From: Rhizobium lentis
GTDB taxonomy: Bacteria > Pseudomonadota > Alphaproteobacteria > Rhizobiales > Rhizobiaceae
Assembly (NCBI RefSeq): GCF_014200175.1
Contig: NZ_JACHBD010000008.1
Location: 277,024-341,023 of the forward strand
Length of the DNA: 64,000 nt
Direction of reading: 5' to 3'
The notes beneath the pieces are model-generated. The model made no database searches. It had not been told where the DNA came from and saw only the letters and a program-made list of their open reading frames with translations. Shown here one piece after another: positions 19,075-26,932 of the stretch (positions are counted from its first letter, which is position 1; the number at the start of each line of letters is the position of its first letter). Both the position numbers and the translations under genes were made by a program.

Positions 19075-19408
19075 TTCTACCTCCCGTCTGAAGTTCTGTT
19101 TAAGCATGCAACCCTATCGGGTGCTTGGCAACGAGATTTTGACGAGCGTCAGATCAATTCAGCCTGCCAAATCCGACAGGCGCAATTTGTCTGCAGCTCA
19201 AGAGCCAGTAAAGGAACTGACGCCGGCGTCTATTCCCTTGGAAATGAAGATTTATGCGCTGTCTTACGCTAATGCCGCTTTGGGGGAATGCGGTATCTTC
19301 TGCCTGTCCAAGCTTTCGCTCAATTTCGGCCAGCAGAAATATTTCAGGCAGCGTAATAATGCCAGACTCATGATGACGTCATCATGACGATAACCGGCGT
19401 TGATTGCT
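19075..19408. other. Intergenic region without a gene
   Basis: Contains the upstream region of the VCBS gene and an 18-base perfect palindrome CATGATGACGTCATCATG (19369-19386), 22 bases past the end of livF. Nothing coding was seen. Confidence 0.5.
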
Positions 19409-20125
19409 TCAATGCAGGCCGCCCACTCCGAGCAAGCTTTCGACGGCTTCGTGGTCCTTGGATAGGTCTGTCGGCGTTCCCGCCCAGGCCAGCCGCCCTC
19501 GTTCGAGAATGACGACCTGATCGGCGAAATCGAGCGCGCTCTGGATCCGCTGCTCGACAAGAAGGATGGTCATGTCGCCTGACTTGGCGAGTCCGGCGAA
19601 GGCTGCCATCAGTTCCTCGCAGATAACGGGGGCGAGACCCTCGAGCGGTTCGTCGAGCAGCAGCACCGACGGGCGGCCGAGAATGGTGCGGGCCGTCGAA
19701 AGCATCTGCTGTTCGCCGCCGGAGAGTTGGTTGCCGAGGTTGCGGCGGCGCTCCTTCAGGCGCGGGAACAGCGCATAGGCTTCCTCCAGCGCCGTCTTCG
19801 GCCGCGCCTTCAAGCCGACGAAAAGGTTCTCTTCGACGGTCAGCGTCGGGAAGACGCAACGTGTCTGCGGCACATAACCGAGACCCTTGTGCGCGCGTGT
19901 TGCGCTTGGTGCTGTTGTGACGTCCGCATCGCCAAGGGTGATGCGGCCCTCGTAGCGTCTGGTCTGGCCGGCGAGCGTTGCCAGCAGCGTCGTCTTGCCC
20001 ATGCCGTTGCGGCCGAGCACGGCAAGCTTTGCGCCTGCCGGCACTGCGAAGGAAATGCCTTCCAACACCCCCGTCGGCCCGTATCCGGCCGACAGATTTT
20101 CGACTTCAAGCGACAGGGCTGGCAT
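19409..20125 (-). CDS. livF: LivF-type ABC transporter ATPase
   Basis: One of two ATPases of a branched-chain-amino-acid-type (HAAT) importer. The 238-residue protein has Walker A GRNGMGKTT, signature LSGGEQQML, Walker B VLLLDEPLEGLAP and the switch His region. The start at 20125 is chosen because CGGGAG lies eight bases upstream; an ATG two codons earlier (20131) is too close to it. It overlaps the end of livG by 20 bases, so the two are translationally coupled. Last gene of the pobA-linked transporter cluster. Confidence 0.9.
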   Translation of the reverse strand: MPALSLEVENLSAGYGPTGVLEGISFAVPAGAKLAVLGRNGMGKTTLLATLAGQTRRYEGRITLGDADVTTAPSATRAHKGLGYVPQTRCVFPTLTVEENLFVGLKARPKTALEEAYALFPRLKERRRNLGNQLSGGEQQMLSTARTILGRPSVLLLDEPLEGLAPVICEELMAAFAGLAKSGDMTILLVEQRIQSALDFADQVVILERGRLAWAGTPTDLSKDHEAVESLLGVGGLH

Positions 20126-20870
20126 TGGCATAACTCCCGAGATAGGCCTCGCGCACACGCGCATCCCTAGTGACATCTTCAGGCTGGCCGTCAAAGATGA
20201 TCGCGCCGGCGGCCAGCACGATGACACGTTTGGCAAAACGAAAAACAAGATCCATGTCGTGTTCGATCATCAGCACGGCGAGATCGGCGGGCAGATCAGC
20301 CAGCGCTTGCTCGATGCGGCCGGTATCGCTTTGCGGGACGCCGGCGGCCGGTTCGTCGAGCAGCAGCACCTTCGGTTTCAGCGCCAGCGCGACGGCAAGT
20401 TCGAGAAGCCGCTGCTGTCCATAGGCAATCTCGCTGACCTTGCGATGCATCAGCGGCGTCAGTCCGAGCTTTCCCAGGAGGTCGTCGATCTCGGCCATGA
20501 CATCGGGCATCGAGAGGAAATTTCCGAACATGTTCCAGGTCTTTCCGTCCCGCTGCAGGACAGCGAGCCCGACATGTTCGGCGGGCGTCATGTCCTGGAA
20601 AAGCCGCGTCACCTGAAAGGAGCGGACGAGGCCGCGTTTGACCCTGCCGATCGCATTGACTGCCGTCACCGTTTCGCCGCCAAGGCGGACCTCGCCGGAA
20701 TCGGGGGGGAGATTGCCGGTGACGAGGTTGACGAAGGTGGTCTTGCCGGCGCCGTTCGGGCCGATCAGCGCGACGCGGTCGCCGGGCGCCATCGCCAGCG
20801 AAACGTCATTGGTGACGGCAAGGCCACCGAAGGCTTTCCGGAGATTGGCGACTTCAAAGACATGGCTCAT
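20106..20870 (-). CDS. livG: LivG-type ABC transporter ATPase
   Basis: Second ATPase of the importer, 254 residues. Walker A is GPNGAGKTT; the signature is the LivG-type AYGQQRLLELA rather than LSGGQ, as is usual for this subunit; Walker B is VLLLDEPAAG, followed by the conserved MIEHDMDLVF. Its start overlaps the livM stop by four bases (ATGA). Confidence 0.93.
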   Translation of the reverse strand: MSHVFEVANLRKAFGGLAVTNDVSLAMAPGDRVALIGPNGAGKTTFVNLVTGNLPPDSGEVRLGGETVTAVNAIGRVKRGLVRSFQVTRLFQDMTPAEHVGLAVLQRDGKTWNMFGNFLSMPDVMAEIDDLLGKLGLTPLMHRKVSEIAYGQQRLLELAVALALKPKVLLLDEPAAGVPQSDTGRIEQALADLPADLAVLMIEHDMDLVFRFAKRVIVLAAGAIIFDGQPEDVTRDARVREAYLGSYANASPVA

Positions 20871-21871
20871 GAGCGCTGCTCCCTGCGGCGGTCAATGAAA
20901 TTTGCGGCCGTTCCGTAAAGCCCTTTCGGCGCGAAGAGCACGACGGCGATCAAGAGCGCACCGACCATGGTCAGCCAGTGGAAGGGATTGGCGGCCGAGA
21001 CATAGTCCTCGAAGAGCATGAAGATGATCGTGCCGGAGAGCGCGCCAAAAAGAGAGCCGGTGCCGCCGAGCACAAGCATGACGAGCGCCTCGGCCGACTG
21101 GGTGAAGGACAGGCTGTCCAGGCCGACGACCTGCGTCGAGATCGCGTTCAAGGCGCCGCCGACCCCGGCAACCGCGCCCGAGATGGCGTACATCCTGATG
21201 AGTGCGCCCTTCGGCGAACCACCCATGGCGCGGATACGCAACGGGTCCTGCTTGATGGCGCGGCAGAGCATGCCGAAGGGTGAACGCACCAGCAATCTCA
21301 GCAGCACGAAGACAACAAGCAGCAGCGTCATTCCGAAAAAGAAGGCGGTGCGGCCATAAAGATCGAATTCAAAAAAGCCGAGGACCGGGTCGGGCGCGAT
21401 GCCGGAAAGTCCATCACTGCCTCCTGTCCATGAGGAGGCCTTGTTGGCGAATTCGTGGAAGAGGTGGATGAGGGCAATCGACAGCACGAGTTGCGGCAGG
21501 CCGTGCGCGCGCAGAATGATCTCGCCGCTGAGCAGCCCGGCAGCTACGCCGCCGGCAATGCCGGCAAGCAGCATCAGCAGCGGATCATTGATGCCGTAAT
21601 GCGCCGACAGGACGCCGGCGGCATAGGCGCCGGAGCCGAACAGGGCTGCATGGCCGAGCGTTGCAACGCCGCAATAACCGGTCACGAGATCGAGCGATAG
21701 CACGAGCAGCGCGATGGTGATCATCCGCGTCAGAAGCGCGAGATTATCGGGGAAGGCGAAATAGCCGATGGCGGCAACGGCGATGATCACGATGATGCCG
21801 GCGAGATCGCGGCTGACATAACCGCGCCGATGCTGGAGACGTCCGTTTTCGTTGTTCAACACAAGCGCCAT
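20867..21871 (-). CDS. livM: LivM-type ABC permease
   Basis: Integral membrane subunit of the HAAT importer, 334 residues, with about eight to ten hydrophobic helices and the LivM pattern GYCGVATLGHAALFGSGAY near the N-terminus. The start at 21871 follows GGGAGG; a longer frame to 21892 would overlap livH. Livh ends one base away, so the genes are coupled. Confidence 0.93.
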   Translation of the reverse strand: MALVLNNENGRLQHRRGYVSRDLAGIIVIIAVAAIGYFAFPDNLALLTRMITIALLVLSLDLVTGYCGVATLGHAALFGSGAYAAGVLSAHYGINDPLLMLLAGIAGGVAAGLLSGEIILRAHGLPQLVLSIALIHLFHEFANKASSWTGGSDGLSGIAPDPVLGFFEFDLYGRTAFFFGMTLLLVVFVLLRLLVRSPFGMLCRAIKQDPLRIRAMGGSPKGALIRMYAISGAVAGVGGALNAISTQVVGLDSLSFTQSAEALVMLVLGGTGSLFGALSGTIIFMLFEDYVSAANPFHWLTMVGALLIAVVLFAPKGLYGTAANFIDRRREQRS

Positions 21872-21872
21872 C

Positions 21873-22736
21873 TCACTTCGCCCTCCCGGCAAGGCCGCGC
21901 GGGAAGACGCAGATGATCGCGATCACGGCAAGATAGAAGAAGAATTCCCCGAACTCCGGCATCAGATAGCGGCCCGTTGTATCGATCGCGCCGAGCAGCA
22001 GGCAGGCGATCAGCGCGCCGGGAATGGAGCCGGCGCCGCCGACGGAGACGACGACCAGGAAGGTCACCATGTAGCGCAGCGCATAATAGGGCTCGACCGG
22101 CAAGAGTTCGGCGCCGACCACGCCGCCCAAGGCGGCAAGCCCGACGGCGATGGCAAAGCTCACCGCATAGATGATCTCGGTGCGCACGCCGAGTGCCGCC
22201 GCCATCGCCGCATCGTCCACCGAGGCGCGCAGCTTGACGCCGAAGTTCGTCCTTTCGATTGCGAACCAGAGCGCCAGCGCCACGGCGAGGCCGCAGAGGA
22301 TGGCGAAAAGCCGGTGAACGGGAATGGTGCGAAATCCGAGATCGGCCGAACCCTGCAGCGCTGCGGCAAGCGGTATGGTCTTCAGCGTTGGTCCCATCAG
22401 GTAATTGGACATGCCGATGATGCAGAAGGTGATGCCGATCGTCATCAGCACCTGGGTCAGTTCCGGCGCGCCGTAGATCCGACGATAGAGGAAGCGCTCG
22501 AGAGGGATTGCAATGATGATCGTGGCGACCACGGCAGCAATGATTGCCATGGCATAACCGAGGCCGAGGTCACGCGCGGCATAGGAGGCGATGTAGCCCC
22601 CGATCATGGCGAAGGCGCCGTGCGCGAGGTTGACGACGCGCATCAGCCCCATGGTGACGGAAAGGCCGATCGATATCACGAAGAGCACCATGCCATAGGC
22701 CAGCGCGTCGACGGCTATGCTGAAGACTGTTTGCAT
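21873..22736 (-). CDS. livH: LivH-type ABC permease
   Basis: Second membrane subunit, 287 residues, with the characteristic MGLMRVVNLAHGAFAMIGGY near residues 29-48 and a C-terminal GGAGSIPGALIACLLLGAID. It follows the binding-protein gene by 66 bases and ends against livM. Confidence 0.94.
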   Translation of the reverse strand: MQTVFSIAVDALAYGMVLFVISIGLSVTMGLMRVVNLAHGAFAMIGGYIASYAARDLGLGYAMAIIAAVVATIIIAIPLERFLYRRIYGAPELTQVLMTIGITFCIIGMSNYLMGPTLKTIPLAAALQGSADLGFRTIPVHRLFAILCGLAVALALWFAIERTNFGVKLRASVDDAAMAAALGVRTEIIYAVSFAIAVGLAALGGVVGAELLPVEPYYALRYMVTFLVVVSVGGAGSIPGALIACLLLGAIDTTGRYLMPEFGEFFFYLAVIAIICVFPRGLAGRAK

Positions 22737-22802
22737 GGAACTACCTACTTGAATGCGACGGGCCTGGGATTCCAGGTTCGCCGCATGTTCTGACGCCCGA
22801 TG

Positions 22803-23975
22803 TTACTTGGCCGCTGCCAGGCCCGGATCGCCCTGCTTCTCGAAGGTCTGGACCTCCTTGTTGATGTAGGTCCCGTCGTCGGCCTTGGCGACTTCGCGCA
22901 GATAGATGTTCTGCGTGATGTGGCGGCTTTCCGGATCGATCGAAACCGGGCCGCGCGGGCTCACCCAGGCAAGGCCCTTTACCGCATCGACAGCCTTCTC
23001 GGCATCCTGCTTGCCGCCCGTCGCCTCGATCATTTTGTAGATGACATACATGCCGTCATAGGCGCTGACTGCGGGGAAGGAGAGTTCGGCCTTGTTGCCG
23101 ATCGCCTTGGTGGCCGCCTCGACGAAAGCCTTGTTCTCGGGAGAATCGTGCGACACGGCATAGTGGAAGGTCGTCTGAATGCCGAGCGCGGCGTCACCCA
23201 GCGCCGGCAGGTCGGATTCCTGCGTCAGGTCGCCCGGTGCGAAGAACTTGATGCCGGCGGCCTTCAGACCGTTTTCGTTGTAAGCCTTGACGAAGCCGAG
23301 GGTCGTCGGTCCCGACGGCAGGAAGGCGAAGACGCCCTCAGCGCCGGAGTCCTTGATGCGCTGCATGATCGGGCTGAAATCGTTGGTCGCAAGCGGCATG
23401 CGGATCGCCTCGACCACCTGGCCGCCGGCCTTTTCGAAGCCGGTCTTGAAGGCATTCTCGGCGTCGATGCCGGGGCCGTAATCGCTGACGACAGAGATCA
23501 CCTTCTTGACGCCGGCGTCGAAGGCGACTTTTGCGATCGGAGTCGAGGTCTGCCAGGTCGTGAACGAGGTGCGCACAACAAGCGGGCTCTTGGTGACGAT
23601 CGCCGAGGTCGCGGCGTTCATAACGACCATCGGCACGTTGCCCTGCTTCAGGATCGGCGTCACCGCCATGGCGTCGGGGGTGAAATAGAAGCCGGCGAGA
23701 TACTGGACTTTTTCCTTGACGATCAGTTCCTGCGCCAGCGCCTTGGATTGGGCCGGGTCGGCCTGCGGCACGTCGCGGTAGACGATCTCGACCGTGTCGC
23801 TGCCGACCTTGCTGCCGTTGACAGCCATATAAGCGTCGATACCGGCCTTGAAGTTCTTGCCCTGGAGCGCGAAGGGACCGGAGAACGGCCCGATGACGCC
23901 GACCTTGATGGTGTCGGCATAGGCGCTGGTGCCCATAACAATTGCCGCAGCGGCGGCCAGAAACAGCTTCCTCAT
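22803..23975 (-). CDS. Periplasmic binding protein of the HAAT importer
   Basis: The 390-residue Leu/Ile/Val-binding-type receptor has a signal peptide cleaved after SAYA (residue 20) and type I periplasmic fold motifs (VGVIGPFSGPFALQG, VVSDYGPGID, SAYDGMYVIYKMIEA). In aromatic-degrading bacteria this subfamily binds benzoate or hydroxybenzoate-type ligands. The ligand here is inferred from the neighbouring pobA rather than from the sequence. It is the first transporter gene and lies 176 bases after pobA on the same strand. Confidence 0.88.
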   Translation of the reverse strand: MRKLFLAAAAAIVMGTSAYADTIKVGVIGPFSGPFALQGKNFKAGIDAYMAVNGSKVGSDTVEIVYRDVPQADPAQSKALAQELIVKEKVQYLAGFYFTPDAMAVTPILKQGNVPMVVMNAATSAIVTKSPLVVRTSFTTWQTSTPIAKVAFDAGVKKVISVVSDYGPGIDAENAFKTGFEKAGGQVVEAIRMPLATNDFSPIMQRIKDSGAEGVFAFLPSGPTTLGFVKAYNENGLKAAGIKFFAPGDLTQESDLPALGDAALGIQTTFHYAVSHDSPENKAFVEAATKAIGNKAELSFPAVSAYDGMYVIYKMIEATGGKQDAEKAVDAVKGLAWVSPRGPVSIDPESRHITQNIYLREVAKADDGTYINKEVQTFEKQGDPGLAAAK

Positions 23976-24151
23976 TCTTCTCTCTCCCTTTTCGGCGTAC
24001 TCCAGCGCCGTATTGAATTTCAGGTTAGCTTGTCATGCGAAATGGTGATGTAAAATGAAATAAAACCCCAAATACATGATCTGCTGGTTATGGTTCTGCG
24101 TCTCGAACACCCGGTTCGCTGCGAGTGCGCGCAACCTTCATCCGCAATCCT

Positions 24152-25324
24152 TCAGAACGGCAACCCCACATAATTTTCGGCAAGGACCGTCGAGGCGGCG
24201 CGGGAATGCGTGAGATAGTCGAGCTCGGCCTCCTGAATCCTCTGATCGAAATCACCGGTATCGGGGAAACGATGCATCATCGTCGTCATCCACCAGGAAA
24301 ACCGCACTGCCTTCCACACACGGGCAAGTGCAACCTGCGAATAGTCGTCGATGCCATGATCCGAGCCTTCGCGGTAATGCATGAGCAGCCCGGAGAATAG
24401 ATAGTGGACGTCGCTGGCTGCAAGGTTCAGCCCCTTGGCGCCGGTCGGCGGCACGATATGGGCGGCGTCGCCGACAAGGAAAAGCCGGCCGAAACGCATC
24501 GGCTCGGCGACAAAGGAGCGTAAAGGCGCGATCGATTTCTCGAAGGACGGCGCAGTTTTCAGCGCCTCGGCGTGATGTGCCGGCAGACGCCGTCTCAGCT
24601 CGTCCCAGAAGCGCTCATCGCTCCAGTCCTCGACCTTCTCGTCGAGCGGGCATTGGATATAGTAGCGGCTGCGCGTGGCCGAGCGCATCGAGCAGAGCGC
24701 GAAACCCCTCGGGTGGTTGGCGTAGATCAGTTCATGGCTGACGGGCGCCACGTCGGCAAGCAGGCCCAGCCAGCCGAAAGGATAGACCTTTTCGAAACTC
24801 CGGGTCGCCCCTTCGGGGACGGCCTTGCGGCTTGCTCCGTGAAAACCGTCGCAGCCGGCGATGAAATCGCAATCGATGCGCCTGGCAGCGCCGTCTTTCA
24901 TATAGGTAACGAAAGGAGAGCGGCCGTCGAAATCATGCGGTGCGACATCGGCGGCATTGTAGATCGACAGGGCGCCGCTTGCTTCGCGCTGCTCCATCAG
25001 GTCGCGCGTCACCTCGGTCTGCCCGTAGACGGTGACGCGCCGGCCGCCGGTCAGTTCATGCAGGTCGATGCGATGGTCGCGTCCGTCGAAGGCGAGCGAG
25101 AAGCCGTCATGCGGCAGGCCTTCGGCATGTAGCCTCGCTCCAGCCTTGGCTTCATCCAGCAGCCCGACGGTGCCTTCCTCGAGAACGCCGGCTCGGACCC
25201 GGCCGAGGATGTAATCCTTGTTCACGCGGTCGAGGACGACATTGTCGATGCCGGCTTCGGTCAGAAGCTGGCCGAGCAGCAAGCCGGATGGTCCCGAACC
25301 GATGATGGCGACCTGGGTTCGCAA
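24152..25324 (-). CDS. pobA: PobA, 4-hydroxybenzoate 3-monooxygenase
   Basis: FAD/NADPH enzyme that hydroxylates 4-hydroxybenzoate to protocatechuate for the beta-ketoadipate pathway. It shows GSGPSGLLLG (FAD ADP-binding), the RAGVLEEG motif, DG-type motif DFIAGCDGFHG and LVGDAAHIVPPTGAKGLNLA. A TTG start at 25324 is preferred: GGGGAGG lies six bases ahead and gives the usual 390-residue protein beginning MRTQVAIIGSGPSG. The alternative ATG at 25342 adds six residues and has only a weak ribosome site. Transcribed divergently from the AraC-family gene. Confidence 0.95.
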   Translation of the reverse strand: MRTQVAIIGSGPSGLLLGQLLTEAGIDNVVLDRVNKDYILGRVRAGVLEEGTVGLLDEAKAGARLHAEGLPHDGFSLAFDGRDHRIDLHELTGGRRVTVYGQTEVTRDLMEQREASGALSIYNAADVAPHDFDGRSPFVTYMKDGAARRIDCDFIAGCDGFHGASRKAVPEGATRSFEKVYPFGWLGLLADVAPVSHELIYANHPRGFALCSMRSATRSRYYIQCPLDEKVEDWSDERFWDELRRRLPAHHAEALKTAPSFEKSIAPLRSFVAEPMRFGRLFLVGDAAHIVPPTGAKGLNLAASDVHYLFSGLLMHYREGSDHGIDDYSQVALARVWKAVRFSWWMTTMMHRFPDTGDFDQRIQEAELDYLTHSRAASTVLAENYVGLPF

Positions 25325-25442
25325 ATGCTTCCTCCCCGACATTTTTCCGTCTTGTCAGATTCTGCCGCGCCGGCCGGATCGCCACAATGGACATTCCAGC
25401 CTAAAAATTGCACTAATCGAACATTGGCGCGGGAGGGAGCCG

Positions 25443-26333
25443 ATGAGCAGACAGATACCAACCTACGAGCTCTACGGCGAAAACATCGGGCGATCGCCGG
25501 AATTCTGGTTGCATTGCGAAACAATTCGCTCGCGCAGCAGCCTGCATCAATGGGAAATTCGTCTTCACCGTCACGAGAGCTTCTTTCAGATATTGTACAT
25601 CGAAGCCGGTTCGGGCGATGCGATCTTCGGCGAGAAGAGCCATGCCATCCGGCCGCCGGCGGTCATTACGGTTCCGCCCGGGCTCCATCACGGCTTTCGT
25701 TTTTCACGCGATATCGACGGTCTCGTCATTACCATATTGCGGTCTCATCTCAGCCACCCGCCCGGCGAGCGGAGCCATCACGGCGAATGGCTGGCGACGC
25801 CGCATCTGACGCCGCTCGATCCCGATCATGCCGAGGCTGCCCATGTGATGCAGACGCTGCGGCGGCTGGGCGACGAATTCGAAAACCGCCGCAGTGGCCG
25901 CAACGAGGTCTTGGCAGCCTACGTCGCCCTGGCGCTGCGGCTGACGGCGCGGATTTCCCATGAGGGGAGTACGCGGGAGCTTTCGTCAAACGAAAACGAG
26001 CGACGGATGGAGATGCTGGGCGAGCTCATTCAGCAACATTTCCGATCCCACAAGCCCGCATCCTTCTATGCCAGGGAACTCGGGCTTTCGCCGACGCATC
26101 TCACCCGGATCGTCCGGTCGATGACCGGCAGCACGCCGCACGAACTGATCGCCGGCCAGCTTGTCGAGGAGGCGAAGCGCCAGCTGGTTTTTACGCTCGG
26201 CAGCGTTCAGGAGATCGGCTTTCGGCTCGGCTTCACCGATCCCGCCTATTTCTCGCGCTTCTTCCTCAAATATACGGGAGAAACACCGCGGGTCTGGCGC
26301 ATGAAGGAGAAGATTCGGCTCGATGGTGCGTAG
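25443..26333 (+). CDS. pobR: AraC-family regulator, probable PobR
   Basis: The 296-residue regulator has an N-terminal cupin-like sensor (RLHRHESFFQILYIEAGSG, PPGLHHGFRF) and a C-terminal double helix-turn-helix (about 200-290: ELGLSPTHLTRIVRSMTGSTP, EIGFRLGFTDPAYFSRFFLKYTGETP). GGGAGGGAG precedes ATG 25443. The 118-base divergent spacer shared with pobA is the expected control region. AraC-type PobR proteins activate pobA in response to 4-hydroxybenzoate in several proteobacteria. Confidence 0.85.
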   Translation: MSRQIPTYELYGENIGRSPEFWLHCETIRSRSSLHQWEIRLHRHESFFQILYIEAGSGDAIFGEKSHAIRPPAVITVPPGLHHGFRFSRDIDGLVITILRSHLSHPPGERSHHGEWLATPHLTPLDPDHAEAAHVMQTLRRLGDEFENRRSGRNEVLAAYVALALRLTARISHEGSTRELSSNENERRMEMLGELIQQHFRSHKPASFYARELGLSPTHLTRIVRSMTGSTPHELIAGQLVEEAKRQLVFTLGSVQEIGFRLGFTDPAYFSRFFLKYTGETPRVWRMKEKIRLDGA

Positions 26334-26932
26334 CGGTGGCGATTGTCAACAGTCACTCGCCAATAACTCCCTATGCGGTCTCTATCGCATCAATTGCTCG
26401 CTTTTCTCCAGGATTCCTTAACCGGGCATGCTTCTAAACATCATCTGATCTATGCATTGGCCATTCTCGGTTTTCTTAAAACTCACTTCGAGGAACATCG
26501 ACGTCTGTATAAAAAACACAGAAGATGTCGCGATATCAATTCTATCTGCCTTACCCATTGTGGCTTCGTTGCAGTTGATCATTTTGTTGACGGCAACGAA
26601 CATTTTGTCATTTCCTCGTATCTTTTTGAAGTTGCGATAATGTCCTGTTATGTAAATATTGTATAATTCCGAGTTTGTATAAAAATGAACGTTTTTCCAA
26701 ATGTAAATAATTTCCAGAACCAGCAGCAATGCCGCTATTATATCTAAAACCTTTAAGTTTCTTATAGAAAAAAACATTGTATCTCGAGCGTCGTATTCAA
26801 TTTCTGCTTATTTTCTCTACGTGCATTGCCCATAGTTTCTTCGCCGAGACTGAGCTTGCCCGACGCTGCTAAAATAATCAATCCAGCCAAAGCGCAATTG
26901 GCCCTTCCGGCGAATTGTGCCTGCTCTTCGGC
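26334..26932. other. AT-rich patch between pobR and xfp
   Basis: Base composition changes abruptly to AT-rich (long A and T runs around 26500-26780) between two GC-rich genes. The only plausible coding content is the minus-strand frame 26418-26777, listed separately. Confidence 0.6.
26418..26777 (-). CDS. Hypothetical membrane protein in the AT-rich patch
   Basis: A 119-residue frame beginning MFFSIRNLKVLDIIAALLLV, with one clear membrane helix (about 8-28) and a second hydrophobic patch (about 84-100, SSVFFIQTSMFLEV). Lys/Asn/Ile-rich codon use is unlike that of its neighbours. No strong ribosome site is visible (only CGAG near the start), so it may be a decayed or horizontally acquired gene. 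No family is recognised. Confidence 0.4.
   Translation of the reverse strand: MFFSIRNLKVLDIIAALLLVLEIIYIWKNVHFYTNSELYNIYITGHYRNFKKIRGNDKMFVAVNKMINCNEATMGKADRIDIATSSVFFIQTSMFLEVSFKKTENGQCIDQMMFRSMPG

Noticed and set aside
22800..24053. 417-residue plus-strand frame opposite the binding protein
   Set aside because: Antisense shadow with Asp/Arg/Gly bias and no known domain.
26373..26666. Plus-strand frame in the AT-rich patch
   Set aside because: No ribosome site, and it overlaps a more protein-like minus-strand frame.
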